A DNA stretch of 64,000 nt from Polaribacter sp. BM10 (GTDB lineage: Bacteria > Bacteroidota > Bacteroidia > Flavobacteriales > Flavobacteriaceae), in NCBI RefSeq assembly GCF_002005425.1, contig NZ_CP019704.1:2500001-2564000 (forward strand), in the 5' to 3' direction. This document shows positions 36,459 to 45,155 of this stretch, piece after piece. Made by a program: the position numbers and the translations under genes. The notes under the pieces were generated by a model. That model searched no databases and was not told the origin of the DNA. It worked only from the letters and a program-made list of their open reading frames with translations. Each line of letters begins with the position of its first letter. Position 1 is the first letter of the stretch.

Positions 36459-37433
36459 ATGACAGACAAGATTTTTAACATACATACAGCAGAAGAGTTT
36501 AACCAAGTTGCTTTAGAGGTTTTTAAACATCAATTTAAAAATAATAGAGTTTACAGGTCTTTTTGCGATTTATTATACATTCACCCATCAGATATTTCTA
36601 AAGTAGAAGAGATTCCTTTTTTACCAATTCAGTTTTTTAAAAGTAAAAAGGTAATTGCAAGTTTAGATGAAGTTGATACTGTTTTTACAAGTTCTGGTAC
36701 AACAGGTAGCATTACAAGTAAGCATTATGTTACAGATGTGAATCTTTATAAAGAAAGTTATTTAAAAGGATTTGATTATTTCTACGGAAATATAGAAGAT
36801 TATACTGTACTCGCATTATTGCCCAACTATTTAGAAAGAACAGGTTCTTCTTTGGTTTTTATGGTTGATGATTTAATTATAAAATCAAAAAAACCAGAAA
36901 GTGGTTTTTACCTAAATAATTTAGAAGAATTGGCAAAAAAGCTTAAAGAATTAGATGCTAAAGGCGAAAAAGTACTTTTAATTGGGGTTTCTTTTGCTTT
37001 GTTAGATTTAATTGATTTACATCAATTCGAATTAAATAATACCATTGTTATGGAAACCGGTGGAATGAAAGGAAGGAGAAAAGAATTGGTTAGAGAAGAA
37101 TTGCATAAAATTTTAAAATCTGGTTTTGGTGTTAATAAAATTCATTCAGAATACGGAATGACAGAATTACTAAGTCAGGGATATTCTAAAGGAAACGGAA
37201 TTTTTAATACACCACCATGGATGCAAATTTTAACAAGAGATACAGAAGATGCTTTAAGTATTAATTCGCATGGTAAAAATGGCGGAATTAATGTTATTGA
37301 TTTAGCCAATTATAACTCTTGTTCTTTTATTGCTACGCAAGACCTTGGTAAAGTCTATACAGATAATTCTTTTGAAATTATAGGGCGTTTCGACAATTCA
37401 GATATCAGAGGTTGTAATTTAATGGTATTATAG
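36459..37433 (+). CDS. LuxE/acyl-protein synthetase-like adenylate-forming protein
   Basis: Protein of 324 residues with the AMP-binding signature VFTSSGTTGSITSKH near residue 85 and the later adenylate-forming motifs HSEYGMTELLSQGY and GRFDNSDIRGCN. It resembles LuxE acyl-protein synthetase and phenylacetate-CoA ligase-like domains, which activate carboxylic acids with ATP. In flavobacteria such genes are commonly called acyl transferase; the acyl group is unknown. It stands alone. A -7-like TATTTTTG at 36442-36449 precedes the ATG by 9 bases but lacks a well-spaced TTG. Confidence 0.78.
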   Translation: MTDKIFNIHTAEEFNQVALEVFKHQFKNNRVYRSFCDLLYIHPSDISKVEEIPFLPIQFFKSKKVIASLDEVDTVFTSSGTTGSITSKHYVTDVNLYKESYLKGFDYFYGNIEDYTVLALLPNYLERTGSSLVFMVDDLIIKSKKPESGFYLNNLEELAKKLKELDAKGEKVLLIGVSFALLDLIDLHQFELNNTIVMETGGMKGRRKELVREELHKILKSGFGVNKIHSEYGMTELLSQGYSKGNGIFNTPPWMQILTRDTEDALSINSHGKNGGINVIDLANYNSCSFIATQDLGKVYTDNSFEIIGRFDNSDIRGCNLMVL

Positions 37434-37452
37434 CAATGAGATTGAATAAAAC

Positions 37453-37794
37453 CTAACTAATTTTTTTATAATTTTCTACAGCATAATTTCCCCAATCTGC
37501 TATAGATTGCACAACAGGTATTAAACTTTTACCAAAATCTGTTAAAGAATATTCTACTTTTAAAGGCGGTTTAGAAGTGTAAACTTTACGTTTAACTAAG
37601 CCATCTTCTTCTAAAGTTTTTAATTGTAAGCTTAATGTACGTTCTGTAACCGATGGCATTTCTTTACGTAATTCGTTATAACGAAGTGTCTTTTCTCTTA
37701 GATGAAATAGAATAACTGTTTTCCATTTTCCACCAATAAACCCCATAGTTAAACTCGCACAACAAGGATATTCTTTACCATTTAATTTATACAT
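37453..37794 (-). CDS. HxlR family transcriptional regulator
   Basis: Winged-helix regulator of 113 residues. The family pattern is clear: YPCCASLTMGFIGGKWKT (with a conserved Cys pair at the N-terminus that can sense redox or electrophile stress), RYNELRKEMPSVTERTLS and PPLKVEYSLTDFG. It is divergent from a nitroreductase gene, and related inverted repeats lie in the shared promoter region, so it probably represses both itself and the nitroreductase until an oxidant or quinone-like compound modifies the Cys. The last step is inference from the family. Confidence 0.9.
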   Translation of the reverse strand: MYKLNGKEYPCCASLTMGFIGGKWKTVILFHLREKTLRYNELRKEMPSVTERTLSLQLKTLEEDGLVKRKVYTSKPPLKVEYSLTDFGKSLIPVVQSIADWGNYAVENYKKIS

Positions 37795-37817
37795 ATTAGC
37801 TTTTATTAAATTTTATG

Positions 37818-37848
37818 CAAAGGTAGTATACTATCATTATTTATACAA
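37818..37848 (-). promoter_or_regulatory. promoter of the HxlR gene
   Basis: On the minus strand TTG (37848-37846), 20 bases, TACCTTTG (37825-37818). The palindrome TAGTATACTA at 37824-37833 lies just inside the spacer and touches the -7 element, so a bound repressor would block it. Confidence 0.6.
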
Positions 37849-38002
37849 CTATACTTTTTATAGTAAATTTAACATTCGTCTAAATGTATTGATATTGTCG
37901 TATTTAGGTGGTTTTTTGTTGAAATAATTTGTACTATACTTTTCGACCGTTATTGTGTGTTTTAGATTCTCTAATTACTTTTGCACTATACTTTTTATAG
38001 TA
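37848..38002. promoter_or_regulatory. paired operator repeats for the HxlR regulator
   Basis: The 18-base sequence ACTATACTTTTTATAGTA occurs exactly twice, at 37848-37865 and 37985-38002; each is an inverted repeat ACTATA-N5-TATAGT. A related half-site GTACTATACT is at 37931-37940 and a palindrome TAGTATACTA at 37824-37833. The copy at 37985 sits directly after the -7 element of the nitroreductase promoter, and the copy at 37848 borders the -33 element of the regulator gene. Confidence 0.65.
37953..37983 (+). promoter_or_regulatory. promoter of the nitroreductase gene
   Basis: TTG (37953-37955), 20 bases, TACTTTTG (37976-37983), a good Bacteroidota promoter. The start of transcription would fall within the operator repeat at 37985-38002. 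Confidence 0.62.
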
Positions 38003-38037
38003 TAATTAAAAAATCAACTTAATAAAAATATATACAA

Positions 38038-38697
38038 ATGAATTTAACTGAAACATTAAACTGGAGATACACAACTAAAGAATTTGACTCAACAAAAAAA
38101 ATATCTGAAGCAGATATGACAGAAGTCAAAAATTTATTAAGAATGAGCCCATCGAGTGTAAACTTGCAACCTTGGCACTTTATAGTTGCAGAAACTACAG
38201 AAGGTAAAGCACGTATTGCAAAAGGAACTCAAGGTTTCTTTCATTTTAATGAACCCAAAGTAACTAATGCATCAGCAGTTGTATTATTCTGTTCTAAAAT
38301 TGATGCAGATGATGCTTATTACCAACATATTGCAGATACTGAAGATAAGAATGGTAGATTTCCAAATGAAGACATAAAAAACGGGTTTTTAGGAGCTGTT
38401 AAAGCGTTTGCTGGGATTCACAAATACGATTTAAAAGACCAACAACACTGGATGGAAAAACAAGTTTACTTAAACATAGGAAGCTTTTTATTAGGTGTTG
38501 CTAGTTTGGGTATTGATGCTACTCCAATGGAAGGTATTGATGCAAAAGTATTAGATGAAGAATTTGGTTTAAGAGAAAAAGGTTTTACTGCTTTAGTTGC
38601 TGTTTCTATAGGTTACAGAGCAGATTCTGACTTTAATTCCACAGATAAAACACCAAAATCTAGATTGCCAGAAAGTGAATTATTCACTGAAATATAA
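38038..38697 (+). CDS. nitroreductase family protein (NfsB-like)
   Basis: FMN-dependent NAD(P)H oxidoreductase of 219 residues. The N-terminal RYTTKEFDSTKKIS with the FMN-contacting R-S/T region and SPSSVNLQPWHFIV, and the C-terminal GYRADSDFNSTDKTPKSRLP, are typical of the NfsB/NfnB group that reduces nitro compounds, quinones or flavins. It is divergent from an HxlR regulator with shared operators, a common pairing for electrophile defence. The following DUF4437 gene starts 27 bases later and was probably co-transcribed. Confidence 0.92.
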   Translation: MNLTETLNWRYTTKEFDSTKKISEADMTEVKNLLRMSPSSVNLQPWHFIVAETTEGKARIAKGTQGFFHFNEPKVTNASAVVLFCSKIDADDAYYQHIADTEDKNGRFPNEDIKNGFLGAVKAFAGIHKYDLKDQQHWMEKQVYLNIGSFLLGVASLGIDATPMEGIDAKVLDEEFGLREKGFTALVAVSIGYRADSDFNSTDKTPKSRLPESELFTEI

Positions 38698-38724
38698 TTC
38701 GTATTTCTCCTGAAATTTAATGTC

Positions 38725-39565
38725 ATGAAAAAAAATATCTTATTCGCATTAGCACTAATAGCAAGTATTTTTACCAATGCACAAACACCAACAACAGACA
38801 ATATTAAGTCTACAAACGAAGTAGTAACTGCAGATACTGTAGAATGGGGTTGGTTAAATCCGTTACGAGGCGATAAAAGTCCAGCAGCAGGAAAACTTTG
38901 GGGAGACAGAACCAAAAACGAACCAGCAGGTTTTTTAGTGAAATTCAATAAAGGGTTTTCTTCTCCACCACATATTCATAATATCACATATCGCGGAGTG
39001 GTAATTAAAGGTTTATTGCATAATGATGATGAAAATGCAGAAAAACAATGGCTACCTGCAGGATCTTATTGGCAACAACCAGCAGGAGAAGCACATATTA
39101 CTGCAGCAGATGGTAAGGAAAACATGGCTTTTCTAGATATACAAGAAGGACCATATTTGGTAAAGCCAACATCAGAAGCTTTTGATAATGGAGAAAGACC
39201 TGTTAATGTTGATAAAACCAATTTAGTTTGGTTAAATGCCGATGATATTGAATGGGTTTCAGAAAAAAGTAATGTAGAAACTGCCTTTTTATGGGGAAGT
39301 CACAAAAAAAATCAATTACGCGCTTCTCTAATAAAATTACCAGCTGGTTTTAAAGGAAAAATGAAAAAAAGTAAATTCAAATTTTAGAGCAGTCGTTATT
39401 TCTGGTGGAATTTCACATCAGTTTTCTAAAAAAGAAGCTAAAAAGGAATTAAACGTACCATCTTATTTCGGAGCAGCAGAAAATGCAACTTCAATTATTT
39501 CAGCAGAAAAAGAAACGGTGCTTTATATTAGAAGTAACGGAAATTATAAAGTGACTTCAAAATAA
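38725..39565 (+). pseudogene. DUF4437 cupin-like exported protein, frameshifted
   Basis: The first 220 codons encode a signal peptide (ILFALALIASIFTNAQ) and a DUF4437-type double cupin: LNPLRGDKSPAAGKLWGDR, SSPPHIHNITYRGVVIKG and PAGEAHITAADG are clear. The frame then hits TAG at 39385. In the +1 frame, from 39371 to TAA at 39565, the protein continues naturally: VNSNFRAVVISGGISHQF and so on for another 64 residues. The switch falls at a run of seven A (39364-39370); removal of one A restores one frame of about 279 codons. It may be a fixed frameshift, a slippage-prone site or a sequencing error. Confidence 0.75.
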
Positions 39566-39615
39566 CTTTTAATTTTAAAATATAATTAAACCCAAGTATC
39601 GATTATTATTAGACG

Positions 39616-39651
39616 AAGCCACCAAATATTTAATATTATGTGTGGCTTTTT
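39616..39651 (+). terminator. probable terminator after the DUF4437 gene
   Basis: AAGCCAC (39616-39622) pairs with GTGGCTT (39642-39648), followed by T. The loop is long (19 bases), so the hairpin is weaker than others in the window. Confidence 0.5.
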
Positions 39652-39736
39652 CAATTCATAATGTAATTTGATTATAAAAGCTAAATGCAGAAACTAGTAG
39701 TTATCGATATTCAAAAAAGAATCTAAAAAATTAGAT

Positions 39737-40393
39737 ATGAAAACAATAACAAATACCAATGCACTATAATAAGCACGTGCACTTATGCAACCAACTCGTG
39801 AGGCTTCATTAAATCGAGAACCTTCAGTATCACAATTTTGGAATAACAACAGAAAATTACTAGAAGAAGTATGGGCAATATGGGAAATGGAAAACAAAGA
39901 CAATTTACTAATTCCTGATGCATCGCTACTTGATCCAAAATTGCGAGAAGCAATATATGAGGCTTGGGAAAACCCAGAAAAAGAAAATGCTGTTGCCGAT
40001 TTATGGGAAGAAATTATTCCTGGTGTTTATGTGGCGCAATTTTTTGATGTGGAACGCTTAGCGGAATTCTGTAAGTATTTAGAAGACGCTGTAAATTCTA
40101 AAATCCCCAAGCGTGCACCTTATGGTATACAGTTAAATCGTTATGGAATGATGTTAGATGAACGTTCGGAAGGTCATTTAGCAGCACCAAGTTTCCAAGC
40201 CTTTTATAACGATATGATGAATCGTTATATGCGTCCAATTATTCTTTATGATTTAGCAATATCTGAAGCAAATAAAAATGAGTCAGGTAAGTATTTTGAT
40301 AATGATAAAGATGGCTTTAGTTATACACCTCTAAATGCTTATGATGAAGTTAAAATATCAGAATTATTAGAAATAACTAATCGCATTATATAA
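39737..40393 (+). pseudogene. chimeric remnant: 2OG-Fe(II) oxygenase-like start fused to SDR-like tail
   Basis: An ATG at 39737 opens MKTITNTNAL, then two TAA codons in tandem (39767-39772), then ARALMQPTREASLNREPSVS and on in the same frame to 40393. The region up to about residue 152 of the later ATG (39785), including APYGIQLNRYGMMLDERSEG, looks like the N-terminal part of a 2-oxoglutarate/Fe(II) oxygenase, but no HxD metal motif follows. The last 50 residues (SGKYFDNDKDGFSYTPLNAY, then DEVKISELLEIT) look like the C-terminal end of a short-chain dehydrogenase. A deletion joining two genes near 40240 explains this. Family calls are from memory and moderate; stops and abrupt change are visible. 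Confidence 0.55.
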
Positions 40394-40511
40394 TCGTGTT
40401 TTAAAAAATCTTATTGTACATTTATCTAAAGATAATTTTTGTGATTCTGCAAATTATCAATAAAAGATACAAGGGTAATCAAGATCCTTTAAAAAAATAA
40501 ATTTATATTAA

Positions 40512-41135
40512 ATGGATAACTTAATTACGTTTGCAATTACAGTATTTACCGGCTTTTTTGCGATTACAAATCCTATTTCTAACATGACGGTATTTTTGTC
40601 GTTAACAGAAGGTGCAGATAAAAAAACAAAAAGAGATATTAATAAACGAGCAAATATTATTGCGTTTATTATTGTTACTGTATTTATCCTTTTAGGAAAA
40701 TATATTTTCGAATTATTTAATATTAGTATTCCGGCTTTTAAAATTACTGGCGGAATTTTAATATTCTTTATTGGTTTTGAGATGTTGCAGTCTAAAAAAT
40801 CGAATGTTAAGAGTATAAAAAATGTAAATATTGATGAAAATATTGCGGTTTCTCCTTTAGCAATTCCTATACTTGCTGGTCCTGGAACTATTGTAACCGC
40901 AATGAATTTTGTTTCTAATGCAGCACCTTTACAGTTATTTATGGTAATTGCTATCTTTGGTTCTATGAGTTTATTAACTTATTTTACATTTAGAATTAGC
41001 GATTTAATTGTAAAAATTGTTGGTAATAATATCATTTCTGTAATTGGTAAAATTATGGGATTAATTATTGCAATTATTGGTACCGGAATGATTATACAAG
41101 GAATTAAAATTTCTTTCGATTTAATTTCTAATTAG
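40512..41135 (+). CDS. MarC family integral membrane protein
   Basis: Six-helix membrane protein of 207 residues. FAITNPISNMTVFLSLTEGA and SPLAIPILAGPGTIVTAM are the duplicated NP-type and GPG-type loops of the MarC family. Early work linked MarC to multiple antibiotic resistance, but that was not upheld and the substrate remains unknown. The KefG-like gene begins 29 bases later, so it may share a transcript with the K+ efflux genes. A second MarC protein is encoded at 63124-63711. Confidence 0.9.
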   Translation: MDNLITFAITVFTGFFAITNPISNMTVFLSLTEGADKKTKRDINKRANIIAFIIVTVFILLGKYIFELFNISIPAFKITGGILIFFIGFEMLQSKKSNVKSIKNVNIDENIAVSPLAIPILAGPGTIVTAMNFVSNAAPLQLFMVIAIFGSMSLLTYFTFRISDLIVKIVGNNIISVIGKIMGLIIAIIGTGMIIQGIKISFDLISN

Positions 41136-41164
41136 GCTTTAAACGTTACAAAAACGTATCAAAA

Positions 41165-41761
41165 ATGAAAAAAGTTTTAGTGCTATTTTCTCATCCAAAC
41201 TACGAGAAATCTAGAGTTAATAAGGTTTTAATAAATCATATTAAAGATATAGAAAACGTAACAGTACATGATTTGTATGAAGAATATCCAGATTTTCATA
41301 TTGATGTAAAATTTGAAAAAGAACTTTTAAATACGCACGATATTATAATTTGGCATCATCCTTTTTATTGGTATAGTTGCCCGCCATTAATGAAACAATG
41401 GATTGATATGGTTCTTGAGTTTAATTGGGCTTATGGGCCACAAGGAAAAGCGTTGCATAATAAAATTTGTTTAAACGCTATTACAACTGGTGGTTCTAAA
41501 GAAGTTTACTGTTCTGCAGGATACAATAGTTTTACCGTAGCACAATTTTTAAGACCTTTTGAGCAAACTGCAAATTTGTGCGGTATGAATTATTTACCTC
41601 CATTTGCTGTTATGGGAACTCACAATCTTTCTGATGAAAAATTAGAAAGCTATAAATTAAATTACGGAAAACTGATAGATTTATTAAAGTCTGATGTTTT
41701 ATTAAATAACGTAGAACAAACGTCATTTATAAATGATTATCCGCAACTTAAAAACGAGTAA
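41165..41761 (+). CDS. KefG/KefF-like NAD(P)H:quinone oxidoreductase
   Basis: Flavodoxin-fold protein of 198 residues: VLVLFSHPNYEKSRVN for the FMN phosphate, IIWHHPFYWYSCPPLMKQWID around the isoalloxazine ring and TTGGSKEVYC later. These match KefF/KefG, the ancillary flavoproteins that bind and activate KefC/KefB K+ efflux systems in response to quinones and glutathione adducts. The Kef-like antiporter gene starts 3 bases after its stop, which strongly supports the pairing. Confidence 0.85.
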   Translation: MKKVLVLFSHPNYEKSRVNKVLINHIKDIENVTVHDLYEEYPDFHIDVKFEKELLNTHDIIIWHHPFYWYSCPPLMKQWIDMVLEFNWAYGPQGKALHNKICLNAITTGGSKEVYCSAGYNSFTVAQFLRPFEQTANLCGMNYLPPFAVMGTHNLSDEKLESYKLNYGKLIDLLKSDVLLNNVEQTSFINDYPQLKNE

Positions 41762-41764
41762 AAA

Positions 41765-43651
41765 ATGACAGGAAGTTTACTTTTTGAAGCTATAATGTTT
41801 TTGCTTGGAGCCATTATTTGTGTCTCTATCGCTAAGCGATTAGGACTAAGCTCTGTGATTGGTTACTTATTGGCAGGTGTTTTAATAGGACCATATGTTT
41901 TAGGTTTTATTGGAGAGGAAGGCGAGGATATACTTCATTTTGCAGAATTTGGTGTTGTAATGATGCTGTTTTTAATTGGTTTAGAAATAGAACCCAAAAA
42001 CTTCTGGAAAATGCGTAAAACCATTTTAGGAATGGGCGGAATACAAGTTGCTGTTACAATGTTACTTTCTTACTTGTTATTTACTTTTCTTGGTTTCGAT
42101 TGGAAAGTTTCTTTAGTAATTTCTATGGCAGTAGCACTTTCTTCTACAGCAATTGCTATGCAAACAATTAAAGAAAAAGGTTTAATGGATACCAATTTTG
42201 GTACTTCTGCATTTTCTATATTGTTATTTCAAGATATTATTGTAATATTTATGTTGGGTTTTATACCGCTACTTTCTACTTCAGCATCAACAAAAGTCAC
42301 AAATACACATTCAGAATCTTCTAATTTATTAGAAAGTTTACCAATAGGTTTTCAAACTTTGGCTATCATTTTATCTGTTATTTTAATTATAGTAGTTGGT
42401 AATTATTTGGTGGTGCCAATGTTAAGAAAAGTTGCAAAAACTGGCGTAAGAGAGTTGTTAATTGCTGCGGCTTTGTTAATTGTATTCGGAATCTCATTTT
42501 TAATGGAATTTGTTGGTATAAGTCCGGCTTTAGGTGCTTTTTTAGGTGGTGTTGTTCTTTCTAACAGTGAGTTTAAACACGAGCTAGAAAGTACTTTAGA
42601 ACCCTTTAAAAACTTACTTTTAGGGCTGTTTTTTATGGCTGTAGGTGCATCAATTAATTTTATTGTTATTGCTAAAAGTCCTTTTACTATCGGCGGAGTT
42701 CTAATTGCAATTATTGTAATGAAAGGGTTGGTTTTATATATTACTGGTTCTATTTTTAAGTTAAAATTAGATCAGAAATTATTATTAACGTTTAGTTTGG
42801 CACAAGTTGGTGAATTTGCATTTGTGTTACTGTCTTTTGCCTTTGGTCTAAATATTTTAGAGCAAGAACAAATGGACATGCTACTTGTTATTACAGCATT
42901 AAGTATGGCAATAACGCCAATAATTAGCATTGTGAATGAACGCTTTATTTTACCAAAAGTAGGTACAAAAGAATCTGTAAAAAGACCTATGGATCATATT
43001 GCGAAATCTCAAAAAATAATTTTAGTTGGTTTTGGGCATTTTGGAAGTACAATTGGAAGATTTTTAAGATCTCATGGTGTAGAAGCTACTATTTTAGATC
43101 ACGATTCTAATCGTGTAGATTTTCTAAGGAAAATGGGTTTCGAAGTGTATTATGGCGATGCTACAAGAGAAGATTTATTAGAATCTGCAGGTATTGCAGA
43201 AGCAAAAATTATTATTTGTGCTACTAATAAAATTAGTGTTTCGAAAGCAATTAGTAAAATTGTAAAAGAGAAATATCCGCAAGTAGAATTAATGATTCGT
43301 ACTAAAAACAGGTACGATGCATACGAACTTTTAAACAACGGAGAACAAAATATTTATAGAGAATCTTTAGAAACCTCTTTAGTTTTGGCAAAAGATGTTT
43401 TAAGTAAAATGGGTTTTAGAAAATATACGTTAAATAGGCAGGTTCAAAACTTTATTAAATATGATGTAGAAAGTCTTAGACGATTAGCTACAGAAACGAA
43501 ACGAGAAGATGATTATATTTTTAAAGCTAGAAAGGAATTAGAACAGCAAGAAAAATTTTTAAATGAAGATTTTAAAAGAGGAATTGTAGAGTTTGATAAT
43601 CATTGGGATAGCGAGCATATTAGAGAAATTTTAAACAAGTCTAAAAAATAA
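41765..43651 (+). CDS. Kef-type K+/H+ antiporter with RCK domain
   Basis: CPA2 family protein of 628 residues: about 12-13 membrane helices (1-395), including GVVMMLFLIGLEIEPKNFWK and the core FLGGVVLSNSEFKHELES, then a TrkA-N domain with the dinucleotide motif VGFGHFGSTIGRF near 420-433, and a C-terminal helical tail. KefB/KefC proteins release K+ and take up H+ to acidify the cytoplasm during electrophile stress. With the KefG-like gene 3 bases upstream it forms a standard two-gene unit. Whether glutathione gates it is unknown, since many Bacteroidota lack glutathione. Confidence 0.88.
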   Translation: MTGSLLFEAIMFLLGAIICVSIAKRLGLSSVIGYLLAGVLIGPYVLGFIGEEGEDILHFAEFGVVMMLFLIGLEIEPKNFWKMRKTILGMGGIQVAVTMLLSYLLFTFLGFDWKVSLVISMAVALSSTAIAMQTIKEKGLMDTNFGTSAFSILLFQDIIVIFMLGFIPLLSTSASTKVTNTHSESSNLLESLPIGFQTLAIILSVILIIVVGNYLVVPMLRKVAKTGVRELLIAAALLIVFGISFLMEFVGISPALGAFLGGVVLSNSEFKHELESTLEPFKNLLLGLFFMAVGASINFIVIAKSPFTIGGVLIAIIVMKGLVLYITGSIFKLKLDQKLLLTFSLAQVGEFAFVLLSFAFGLNILEQEQMDMLLVITALSMAITPIISIVNERFILPKVGTKESVKRPMDHIAKSQKIILVGFGHFGSTIGRFLRSHGVEATILDHDSNRVDFLRKMGFEVYYGDATREDLLESAGIAEAKIIICATNKISVSKAISKIVKEKYPQVELMIRTKNRYDAYELLNNGEQNIYRESLETSLVLAKDVLSKMGFRKYTLNRQVQNFIKYDVESLRRLATETKREDDYIFKARKELEQQEKFLNEDFKRGIVEFDNHWDSEHIREILNKSKK

Positions 43652-43653
43652 TA

Positions 43654-43683
43654 AAACCGCATAGATTTTTATCTATGCGGTTT
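43654..43683. terminator. bidirectional terminator
   Basis: AAACCGCATAGAT and ATCTATGCGGTTT make a 13-base-pair stem with a TTTT loop, between the convergent Kef-like gene and the DUF6503 lipoprotein gene. Confidence 0.87.
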
Positions 43684-43688
43684 CTATT

Positions 43689-44489
43689 TTAATTTAAATA
43701 GTTACCGTTTTCGGTTTTTTTAAACATTTTTAAATCAAATGCTTTTTCAGATAGTTTTACATCTTTAAATACGTTGGTTTCTTTTGGTTTAATTGGTTTA
43801 TCATTTTTAAAAGTATAGCCAATAATAGATTTTGGTAGTATTAAGCCATTTACATTTTGCCAATCTTTATATCTTCTAAAATGTAATTCTTTTTTGTCGA
43901 TTCCTTCAACAAAATTAACAGTATAACCAAGCCACTCCATATTAAAAGTTGTTGCATTATAATATAAAACATATCTGTCTTCTGGTGTTTCACCAACACC
44001 ACTATTATAAGTTATTTCAATTCCTGGGTAGGTTTTTCCTTCAAAAACTAAAGGCTCTGCATCTTTATAATTAATACCATCATCAGCTAAAATAAAAGGC
44101 ATCGCATAAAAATAAAACATCAAATTATAGCCATAAATAGGATTATATCCTTTGTATTTTTCTTTTGACTTATTTTCTAACCATACTTTAGATCCGTCAA
44201 AACCAATTGTACTATTTTTGTTTGTTAATAAAGCTTCTCTGCTTTTTAAATTGGTTGCTATTACTTCATCTCCGTTTTTAGTTTCCATTGTAAAAACAAG
44301 AGACTTCATTTTTTGCCAGTTTTCTATACCTCCATGAGCATCAAAAATATCTAATAAATTCTTCGGATATTTTAAAGCTGAATTTTTTTCAATTTTAATT
44401 GTTTCTGTCTTAGGCTCTGTCGCTTTTTTTTCTTCTTTACAAGAAATAAAAATTAGTGTTATAAGACATAAATAGATAATGTTTTTCAT
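43689..44489 (-). CDS. DUF6503 family lipoprotein
   Basis: Lipoprotein of 266 residues (IIYLCLITLIFISCKEEKK). The phrase LLDIFDAHGGIENWQKMKSLVF, then a beta-rich body with YNPIYGYNLMFYFYAMPFIL, matches what I recall of DUF6503, an envelope family of Bacteroidota related in fold to LolA/LolB-like lipoprotein carriers. Function unknown. It is divergent from the TetR gene 87 bases away and ends at the shared terminator. Confidence 0.72.
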   Translation of the reverse strand: MKNIIYLCLITLIFISCKEEKKATEPKTETIKIEKNSALKYPKNLLDIFDAHGGIENWQKMKSLVFTMETKNGDEVIATNLKSREALLTNKNSTIGFDGSKVWLENKSKEKYKGYNPIYGYNLMFYFYAMPFILADDGINYKDAEPLVFEGKTYPGIEITYNSGVGETPEDRYVLYYNATTFNMEWLGYTVNFVEGIDKKELHFRRYKDWQNVNGLILPKSIIGYTFKNDKPIKPKETNVFKDVKLSEKAFDLKMFKKTENGNYLN

Positions 44490-44541
44490 AATAAAAAGGT
44501 ATTAAAGGTGTTGCAAAAGTATAAAAGATTTTTTTATATCA

Positions 44542-44560
44542 AAGCATTTGCTTAGTTTTG
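44542..44560 (+). promoter_or_regulatory. candidate TetR operator and -7 element
   Basis: AAGCATTTGCTTAG (44542-44555) is an inverted repeat AAGCA/TGCTT overlapping a -7-like TAGTTTTG (44553-44560). A close relative, CTAAGCGATTGCTTAG, lies before the next gene at 45156-45171. Two copies flanking the regulator gene suggest autoregulation and control of the genes that follow. Confidence 0.5.
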
Positions 44561-44576
44561 TGGTCTATTATTTAAA

Positions 44577-45137
44577 ATGGCAAGAAAAAAACAATATAAC
44601 GAGCAAGTAGTTATAGAAAAAGCAATGGCTTTATTCTGGCGAAATGGCTATGAAAATACCTCTGTTAGAATGTTAGAAAAAGAAATGGGAATTAATCAAT
44701 TTTCTATTTATGCTAGTTTTGGTAATAAACAAGGTGTTTTTTTAGAGAGTATAAAATGTTATCGAAAACAAATTAGACAGATTACAGACATTTTAGAAAA
44801 TGGTAAAAACGGAATTAAAGATATTAAAGACTATTTTTTTAATTTCTTAGAATTCTCTAAAGAAAACGCATGCTACAAGGGTTGTTTGGTAACAAATACT
44901 GTTAGTGAATTAAAAAGTGAAGAAAACCCTTTAATAATGAAAGAGTTATTGTTTTTTTCGAATGAAATAAAACAATTGTTTGTAAGAAGTTTAAAACAAA
45001 ACGACTATGAAGAGGTGTTAATTGATAAGAAAGCAAATTTTCTTATGAATAGTCTTTTAGGTTTATCGATAGCATCTAAAGTATACAGCACAAAAGAATT
45101 AGAAGAAATTATAGAAATGACTTTTTTAAATAATTAG
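44577..45137 (+). CDS. TetR/AcrR family transcriptional regulator
   Basis: Regulator of 186 residues. The helix-turn-helix occupies about 10-55 (VVIEKAMALFWRNGYENTSV, then GINQFSIYASFGNKQGVFLE), and a helical ligand-binding domain follows, with ENACYKGCLVTNTVSEL typical of the AcrR/YcdC-like C-terminal domains. Operator-like inverted repeats lie just before this gene and just before the CMD-family gene downstream. The ligand is unknown. Confidence 0.9.
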   Translation: MARKKQYNEQVVIEKAMALFWRNGYENTSVRMLEKEMGINQFSIYASFGNKQGVFLESIKCYRKQIRQITDILENGKNGIKDIKDYFFNFLEFSKENACYKGCLVTNTVSELKSEENPLIMKELLFFSNEIKQLFVRSLKQNDYEEVLIDKKANFLMNSLLGLSIASKVYSTKELEEIIEMTFLNN

Positions 45138-45155
45138 TTTTTTTTTGAACATAAA

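Noticed and set aside
23866..39772. Recoding of TAA as a sense codon, suggested by several in-frame TAA
   Set aside because: TAA is the normal stop of most intact genes here, and the interrupted genes show other damage as well.
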